Below, in pieces: positions 57,150 through 64,000 of a stretch of DNA of 64,000 nt; positions within the stretch are counted from its first letter, which is position 1; the number at the start of each line of letters is the position of its first letter. Source of the stretch: Stictocephala bisonia (lineage: Eukaryota > Arthropoda > Insecta > Hemiptera > Membracidae). Location of the stretch: contig JAQJVL010000156.1 in NCBI GenBank assembly GCA_035578905.1, positions 682,001-746,000 on the forward strand, in the 5' to 3' direction. A program made the position numbers and the translations under genes. Below the pieces are notes generated by a model. It was not told where the DNA came from, ran no database searches, and saw only the letters and a list, made by a program, of their open reading frames with translations.

Positions 57150-57527
57150 CTGGAGTCTGGAACAGAGCAAGTCTACGCAGAGGGGGAGGACACCCTGAAT
57201 AAACAGCGCCAAAGTCTGGATCCACGTAATCTAATGTTTATTTATTCTCCCTCCATTAGCGAATGTATCGCTGAAATGATACCCCTCCCGCAACCCCCCC
57301 CCCCCACTCGGGCAGCTCACCCTTATTTACAGAGAAGACTCTTCTTACGACTCATTTGTCGTAATTATTGCATTACAAACCACAGATCTCTCCATCCTTT
57401 ATTTGGCGTAGCTCATGTTCGAAATTTGATTCATTTCGCACAATTAATTACGCTTGCAAATATTATCATATTGTCGATTGTGATAATACCAGGATTGTTA
57501 TATACTAGTATTATAAAATTAATTTAG
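57150..57527 (+). CDS. Candidate exon behind a good 3' splice site
   Basis: TTTTCATTTCAG at 57138-57149 is a convincing acceptor. From 57150 one frame stays open for 125 codons to TAA. An in-frame TAG lies at 57132-57134. The first 29 codons (LESGTEQVYAEGEDTLNKQR, then QSLDPRNLM) are less AT-biased than the rest, which becomes Pro-rich and then Ile/Leu-rich and looks non-coding. A weak donor-like CGTAATC near 57226 could end the exon. I do not recognise the peptide and it is not the Gsc homeodomain C-terminal exon. Unproven. Confidence 0.2.
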   Translation: MESGTEQVYAEGEDTLNKQRQSLDPRNLMFIYSPSISECIAEMIPLPQPPPPTRAAHPYLQRRLFLRLICRNYCITNHRSLHPLFGVAHVRNLIHFAQLITLANIIILSIVIIPGLLYTSIIKLI

Positions 57528-58009
57528 GAAAGTGATGATTTAAAAATTAATGAGAAGGAAGTGTTGTTAAGGTTGTTGTTGTTGCGTAAGGTTACGCAAT
57601 AGGAATAAAGACGCGTTCTGTACATTTACACATGATACCATTTCCACGTTGGTAATTGAAAATGAAAAAAAATAAAACATTACTACAGATTCAAAAATAA
57701 ATAAATAAAAATCACGATATTGGGGTTGATTTGCAGAGGAAACTTCATAATCTTACCTATACCACTAATAATAATAAAAATGTCGTGATTTCAGTCGCAG
57801 TGTTACAATTAACTGACATTGCATAATAATATACATGTAATATTATTAAAGTAATGTATTTCAATTAAAAAATCCAGATGCCATCAAAGTTAAATATAGG
57901 CCAAATGTCTAGCATCCTTTAATGAAAGTTTGGCTCTGATTTTAATGATCCAAATTGCTACTGTCATACTATTTTTAATGATCGAACAACCACCAGTGTT
58001 CATTAGTCC
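57528..58009. other. AT-rich spacer
   Basis: Nothing recognised. Confidence 0.5.
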
Positions 58010-58215
58010 ACCGATGTTTGCGTTGGAGGATTGCATCCCTGTCAACAACAATGGCGCCGCGATTACGTTTCGCTGTTCTTTCCCGCCAAAATAATTTACC
58101 TCCCAATACAGTCGGCTTTGGTCATCAGTTGAAAGACTCGGTGCTAATTATAGCAATTATGTTTCTGGCTTGTGTAACGTTTCGATTGGAATATTAACGA
58201 CCATCATCTGTTGAA
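58010..58215. promoter_or_regulatory. Candidate regulatory patch with E2F and Sox motifs
   Basis: A GC-richer island with AACAATGG (Sox-type, about 58046), GGCGCC and TTTCCCGCCAAAA (a strong E2F-type site, 58079-58091), then TAATTATAGCAATTATG. No open frame of note. Motif matches only. Confidence 0.3.
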
Positions 58216-59267
58216 CGTCAAACTAGACTGAATATGTAAACTAGGCCTACTGTAGAGGAGTGTATGACGTATACGGGTAATTTAAACATGATGTATATTT
58301 TTTACATAATGTTAATTTAATATCGAAATCGTTAATTTAAACATTATTCCAGAATTTGAAAGCTTTTAGATTCAAGTTCCTTAGAAAAAGAACGCTTTGT
58401 ATGAAATATGGAAAAGTGTTGTTAGATTGCAAAAAATATACATATAAGTCAATGATTGTTATAACCATGGAATGTTTGATGCCAATTCCGGGAGATGAAT
58501 AATGTAAAATTAAAAATTTAAGAATGAAAAATAACCTATTTGAGCCGAAGTTAGAAAATAGTATTAAGGAATATTTTATAAATGTTGATGTTTTCATAAG
58601 GAGTTTGATTTTAAGGGCTTAAAATTAAAAAAAATATCATCACCTTCCTAGAAACTGTAAGTGGATTGCAGTAAAAAAAATATTTATTTCAAGGAAATAT
58701 TTTATTTGAATTTGTCGTAAGAAGTAGTTTGCGTGGGTTTAAAAACTGGGGCTAGAACATTTTATAACTATTAACCTAAGAGTTGGTTTCAAAGGGTCGA
58801 AAATAGTCAAAAACTCATTTGTTCTATACATTAACACATGTTACCATTCCGAAGTAGGTTTTTCAAAATAACAAAAATTACAACATATTATGGTGTAACG
58901 ACGTTTTTTAGAAATACACCTTACTTACATTTAAAAAATGCAAATATAATTTACATTGTATTCATGCTCAAATGTTTTGATCAGGTGTGTATTTTAAAAG
59001 TGAATGCAGAATTAATGGATTTTAAACAACAGTTTTGTTGAATTCAACTCGTTATTTCGAATTCAATCCGATTCGTGGATAGTCTATATTTATTTTAAAA
59101 ATAACAAAAGTTCATTACTAGTGCAATTTTCTTTATTTTTATACCTACTCGTATTACTAAATCCATTTAAGTAAAAATACGGTATTCAAACATCCTGCAG
59201 AAATCATTACATGATTTACAATTATTATTATGAACTCAATCCAAATTATTCCATTTTCTTAATGACT
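58216..59267. other. AT-rich stretch, no gene seen
   Basis: Frames of 67-86 codons occur on both strands with AT-driven composition. Nothing recognised. Confidence 0.5.
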
Positions 59268-60215
59268 TACAAAAAAAAACTGTTTTTGACCTTACCATAA
59301 CTAAAAAAGATAACAAACGCCAATTCAAAATATATCGTAAACCAACATCAACAAATCAAATAATTCACAATACATCCAATCATCCAACATCACACAAATT
59401 AGCAGCCTTCTACAGTATGATTTATACACCTCTTACAAAAGAAGATTACCGAGAAGAAAACAACATTATCAAACAAATTGCTGTCGATAATGGATATCAG
59501 CCAAATTTAATAAGTAAATTAATCAATAAACACAACAAAAAAATATTAATTCTAAAACTATATGACCTATAATGGAGATATTAACAAATATTTACATAAT
59601 ATAGACTATTTTCCAAACGAGGATATAAAATTACATATTGAACAAAGAACAGGATCAAAAATATACTACAACATAATTATTCTACAAAAAATAATGAAAA
59701 CAAATACAATAATTCAGGAATGTATAAAATTACCTGTTCAACTTGTTCTAAATATTACATTGGCCAAACAGCAAGAAGTTTTAGTAAAAGATTCAAGGAA
59801 CATATAACAAAAACAAACTTCAAAATTTATCAACGTTTGCTGAACATTTAATTCAGGAAAACCATAATATTTCATATTGAAGAAAATTTAGAAATTATCC
59901 AAATTGGACCTAAAAGTAAAAAACTAGATGCTATTGAACAATTTTACATACACAAAATCACAATAGAAAATCTATCATTGTTACTCAAAAACCAAATAAA
60001 TTTTCACTCAAATATTATGTTCGATTCTATCATGAAGATGTAAAATTAGAAAGTTTAACAAGATCTATAACTTATCCATCTACATTTTTATTTAAATTTG
60101 TATAGTACCAGCTGAATTAATTATTCTACAATTAAGTATTTTAATAACCTTACTATACAACTGAACATGGTCTTACCAGACCGAAATCGATATGTACACA
60201 AATTATTCCATTTAT
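59268..60215 (+). mobile_element. Penelope-like element, decayed 3' part with GIY-YIG
   Basis: From 59282, frame 2 encodes the end of a Penelope-type reverse transcriptase: FDLTITKKDNKRQFKIYRKP, then HPTSHKLAAF and IIKQIAVDNGY, up to a TAA near 59570. From about 59699 the same frame encodes a GIY-YIG endonuclease: SGMYKITCSTCSKYYIGQTA, then RSFSKRFKEH. After frame changes it continues with STFAEHLIQENHNIS and LDAIEQFYIHK. Penelope-like elements pair these two domains, cutting and then copying. Several stops and frameshifts show it is dead, and the RT palm is absent, so it is 5' truncated. An 81-codon frame at 59562 is an off-frame shadow. Confidence 0.85.
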
Positions 60216-60615
60216 AAAAAAATATCTACTTTATCATCGCGTAGAATAGTAATTAATATAAGGAAAGTAAGCTGTAATTAATTCTTAAAAAGAGAGCTTT
60301 ATTAAATAAAGTACTTCTCGCTTCATGTAAATGCATTTTATTTACAGCATTATTAGGTAATTAATTCATAAAATCAAGCCATTGCAGTTTCATCATCAGG
60401 TAAATCCGTTTTCTCTTGTTTCCAACAATTCGTGTAATTTATGGGGTCTACTGGTATGTAAAGCTTTACGTCGATCAGTTTTTTGACGTTTACTCCTATT
60501 GACTATAACTAACTATTGGGGCGTTTTACATAGTTAATCACAACATTATAAATTTAGATTTTAAATTTCTTAGTAAATTAGACTCTTATTTAAAATTGTT
60601 CAACTTTAATAATCT
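60216..60615. other. AT-rich spacer
   Basis: May include the 3' untranslated tail of the Penelope-like element (GAACATGGTCTTACCAGACC just before it). Otherwise nothing recognised. Confidence 0.5.
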
Positions 60616-63014
60616 ACTTTCTTCTCGTATGGTAGACTACTTCATAAGTAAACACTGTCTTCTCGTATGGTAGACTACTTCATAAGTAAACACTTTCTTC
60701 TCGTATGGTAGACTACTTCATAAGTAAACACTGTCTTCTCGTATGGTAGACTACTTCATAAGTAAACACTTTCTTCTCGTATGGTAGACTACTTCATAAG
60801 TAAACACTGTCTTCTCGTATGGTAGACTACTTCATAAGTAAACACTGTCTTCTCGTATGGTAGACTACTTCATAAGTAAACACTGTCTTCTCGTATGGTA
60901 GACTACTTCATAAGTAAACACTGTCTTCTCGTATGGTAGACTACTTCATAAGTAAACACTGTCTTCTCGTATGGTAGACTACTTCATAAGTAAACACTGT
61001 CTTCTCGTATGGTAGACTACTTCATAAGTAAACACTGTCTTCTCGTATGGTAGACTACTTCATAAGTAAACACTGTCTTCTCGTATGGTAGACTACTTCA
61101 TAAGTAAACACTGTCTTCTCGTATGGTAGACTACTTCATAAGTAAACACTGTCTTCTCGTATGGTAGACTACTTCATAAGTAAACACTGACTTCTCGTAT
61201 GGTAGACTACTTCATAAGTAAACACTGACTTCTCGTATGGTAGACTACTTCATAAGTAAACACTGTCTTCTCGTATGGTAGACTACTTCATAAGTAAACA
61301 CTGTCTTCTCGTATGGTAGACTACTTCATAAGTAAACACTGTCTTCTCGTATGGTAGACTACTTCATAAGTAAACACTGTCTTCTCGTATGGTAGACTAC
61401 TTCATAAGTAAACACTGTCTTCTCGTATGGTAGACTACTTCATAAGTAAACACTTTCTTCTCGTATGGTAGACTACTTCATAAGTAAACACTGTCTTCTC
61501 GTATGGTAGACTACTTCATAAGTAAACACTGTCTTCTCGTATGGTAGACTACTTCATAAGTAAACACTGTCTTCTCGTATGGTAGACTACTTCATAAGTA
61601 AACACTGTCTTCTCGTATGGTAGACTACTTCATAAGTAAACACTGTCTTCTCGTATGGTAGACTACTTCATAAGTAAACACTGTCTTCTCGTATGGTAGA
61701 CTACTTCATAAGTAAACACTGTCTTCTCGTATGGTAGACTACTTCATAAGTAAACACTGTCTTCTCGTATGGTAGACTACTTCATAAGTAAACACTGTCT
61801 TCTCGTATGGTAGACTACTTCATAAGTAAACACTGTCTTCTCGTATGGTAGACTACTTCATAAGTAAACACTGACTTCTCGTATGGTAGACTACTTCATA
61901 AGTAAACACTGTCTTCTCGTATGGTAGACTACTTCATAAGTAAACACTGTCTTCTCGTATGGTAGACTACTTCATAAGTAAACACTGTCTTCTCGTATGC
62001 TAGACTACTTCATAAGTAAACACTTTCTTCTCGTATGGTAGACTACTTCATAAGTAAACACTGTCTTCTCGTATGGTAGACTACTTCATAAGTAAACACT
62101 GTCTTCTCGTATGGTAGACTACTTCATAAGTAAACACTTTCTTCTCGTATGGTAGACTACTTCATAAGTAAACACTGTCTTCTCGTATGGTAGACTACTT
62201 CATAAGTAAACACTGTCTTCTCGTATGGTAGACTACTTCATAAGTAAACACTGTCTTCTCGTATGGTAGACTACTTCATAAGTAAACACTGTCTTCTCGT
62301 ATGGTAGACTACTTCATAAGTAAACACTGTCTTCTCGTATGGTAGACTACTTCATAAGTAAACACTGTCTTCTCGTATGGTAGACTACTTCATAAGTAAA
62401 CACTGTCTTCTCTTATGGTAGACTACTTCATAAGTAAACACTGTCTTCTCGTATGGTAGACTACTTCATAAGTAAACACTGTCTTCTCGTATGGTAGACT
62501 ACTTCATAAGTAAACACTGTCTTCTCGTATGGTAGACTACTTCATAAGTAAACACTGTCTTCTCGTATGGTAGACTACTTCATAAGTAAACACTGTCTTC
62601 TCGTATGGTAGACTACTTCATAAGTAAACACTGTCTTCTCGTATGGTAGACTACTTCATAAGTAAACACTGTCTTCTCGTATGGTAGACTACTTCATAAG
62701 TAAACACTGTCTTCTCGTATGGTAGACTACTTCATAAGTAAACACTGTCTTCTCGTATGGTAGACTACTTCATAAGTAAACACTGTCTTCTCGTATGGTA
62801 GACTACTTCATAAGTAAACACTGTCTTCTCGTATGGTAGACTACTTCATAAGTAAACACTGTCTTCTCGTATGGTAGACTACTTCATAAGTAAACACTGT
62901 CTTCTCGTATGGTAGACTACTTCATAAGTAAACACTGTCTTCTCGTATGGTAGACTACTTCATAAGTAAACACTGTCTTCTCGTATGGTAGACTACTTCA
63001 TAAGTAAACACTGT
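60616..63014. repeat. 38-bp satellite array, about 63 copies
   Basis: Unit GTCTTCTCGTATGGTAGACT followed by ACTTCATAAGTAAACACT, repeated with no spacer. Nearly all units are identical. Most variation is at one base (G, T or A before TCTTCTCG/CTTCTCG), with single-unit changes such as GTATGC near 62000 and CTCTTATG near 62412. Such homogeneity implies recent expansion or strong homogenisation. 38 is not a multiple of three, and no long frame exists. Confidence 0.97.
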
Positions 63015-63093
63015 CACAAATTTATTACAATAAGAGTAAGTACACAATGTACAAATATTATGGTGACCGATATCTGTAAACCGCTTGACTTTT

Positions 63094-63400
63094 TGGGGGC
63101 CGAGCGGTCTAAGGCATCAGGACTTTGAGTATGGGTTAGAGATAGCACTGGTTCGAATCCGGCCAGAACTGGAAGATTTATCAGTTTCTGAAATGAATAA
63201 GATTCCCGCACAGATTCTTAGATATGAGACGCCAACACAACTTTGTCCATATTTTAAGGCGAGTATGAATGATTATATGAGTGTGGGATGAATGTGGATG
63301 ACCTGTGTAGTCTGGTTACTAACTGAGTCCGACTATTCCTCAGAAAGGACCATTAATAGCCCAATAGTCAGGGCAACTAAAGAACCTACATCTTTACGTG
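63094..63400 (+). mobile_element. SINE with tRNA-Leu/Ser-like head
   Basis: The head GGGGGCCGAGCGGTCTAAGG (box A) and CTGGTTCGAATCCGGCC (box B) closely resemble a class II tRNA (Leu/Ser type). There is no matching acceptor stem, and the sequence continues into a body, so it is a SINE rather than a tRNA gene. The body (TGTGTAGTCTGGTTACTAAC, CGACTATTCCTCAGAAAGG, CATTAATAGCCCAAT) is the reverse complement of the family A SINE body. Confidence 0.75.
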
Positions 63401-64000
63401 AAATTCGAACCACATAGTGTTGGTCCGGTTTTCAGATAATTGACAAGCCTGACACTCAGTTATCTCCCCTACATAACATCCTGCACACTTACTACCCAAT
63501 ATGGGCACCGCCAGACTTCTCTAGTAGTGTCTACGTCCATGGACAGCCATGAGCTGACACCGTGTATTAAGAGGGCCAAGCATAGATCCTGTCGCCTACA
63601 ATCTCCACAACACAAGTCTCCAATCCCCATAGATCCCCAGTCTGTGGGGATCTATGTGGATTGGAAAAGTGAGGTTATGAAAGAGATCGACCCTCCTTAA
63701 AAATGAAATCAACCTCCCTCAGACCAGAAGGATTCACAAAATAACCAACACCTAAATTCTTTTTAAGAAACCAAATTTTACGCACCAATTTCTTTCTACA
63801 AAATGTTTAGAACATTTTGCCTTAAAATAGAAAGAAATAGGTTAATATTTGGTCTCATATTTTATGAACCATTATTTTCTACCATTCATTAGTGTATTTT
63901 ATCTTTTCGGGAAACTTGTTATATGGTGCTCACGTTCAAAACATTTATTACAATATATCCCATAAAAATTCAGCCTCGATTCAATGGTAGATATAATTTG
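63401..64000. other. No supported gene; strong hairpin
   Basis: An 86-codon plus frame (63440-63700) spans a moderately GC-rich patch without a known domain. A hairpin at 63620-63664 (CCAATCCCCATAGATCCCCA, 5-nt loop, one mismatch) lies within it. The last 300 bases are AT-rich. Confidence 0.45.
63620..63664. repeat. 20-bp-arm hairpin
   Basis: The arms CCAATCCCCATAGATCCCCA and TGGGGATCTATGTGGATTGG differ at one position, with a 5-nt loop. No U tract or host gene links it to termination; it may be part of a repeat. Confidence 0.85.

Noticed and set aside
59562..59807. 81-codon ORF in the Penelope-like region as a gene
   Set aside because: It is in a different frame from the readable RT and GIY-YIG segments; a shadow frame.
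60616..63014. Regular 38-bp repeats suggesting a CRISPR array
   Set aside because: Units are contiguous with no variable spacers, in animal nuclear DNA without cas genes. It is a minisatellite.
63094..63168. Functional class II tRNA gene
   Set aside because: Boxes A and B are good, but the acceptor stem does not close and the sequence runs into a SINE body shared elsewhere.
19631..64000. Downstream exon encoding VWFKNRRAKW
   Set aside because: I scanned for TGGTTCAA-type sequence on the + strand. The hits (about 44588 and 50395) are not in a homeodomain context.

Overview
This is AT-rich, intron- and repeat-dense animal nuclear DNA, most likely from an insect; Hemiptera is a guess from the dispersed TAGGCCTA motif. 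The only confidently recognised host coding sequence is one exon at 19395-19630 (+). It encodes the first 46 residues of a Goosecoid-type homeodomain plus 32 upstream residues. It is bounded by a 3' splice site and a GAG|GTGAGA donor at the conserved homeodomain 46/47 intron position. I could not find the first exon or the exon carrying the recognition helix (VWFKNRR...), so most of the window is probably intronic or flanking DNA of this gene. Nothing bacterial, and no operon, CRISPR array or functional RNA gene, is visible.

Layout. 1-10 kb: a minisatellite, two MITEs, a Helitron 3' end, a foldback element, an orphan ORF, a CAGGGTG-ended MITE, and a SINE interrupted by a complete 609-bp Helitron. 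10-18 kb: mostly featureless, with a candidate minus-strand exon, a small AT-hook ORF next to a 147-bp satellite, and a Runx-motif cluster. 18-19.6 kb: 28 copies of a 45-bp repeat that run straight into the Gsc exon. 20-30 kb: a MITE, a Tc1/mariner-superfamily transposon with ~335-340 bp inverted repeats and a once-interrupted transposase, (TA)n tracts, a hairpin, a 162-bp array and two MITEs. 30-37 kb: SINE fragments, a 44-bp degenerate array, a foldback element nested in another repeat, a 91-bp array, a MITE and a GC-rich promoter-like patch. 37-48 kb: a 135-bp array, a SINE/repeat pair and a 103-bp array. 48-64 kb: two GC-richer non-coding patches, a foldback, a SINE, a MITE, a decayed Penelope-like element with a GIY-YIG domain, a 38-bp array of about 63 copies and a tRNA-headed SINE.

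Many long open frames here are artefacts of tandem repeats whose unit length is, or is close to, a multiple of three (45, 135, 147, ~162 bp). The most interesting signal is the 45-bp array. Its unit resembles the Gsc intron-exon junction, so every copy carries a branch-point-like and acceptor-like sequence. Seven large tandem arrays together cover about 11 kb, roughly 17% of the window.
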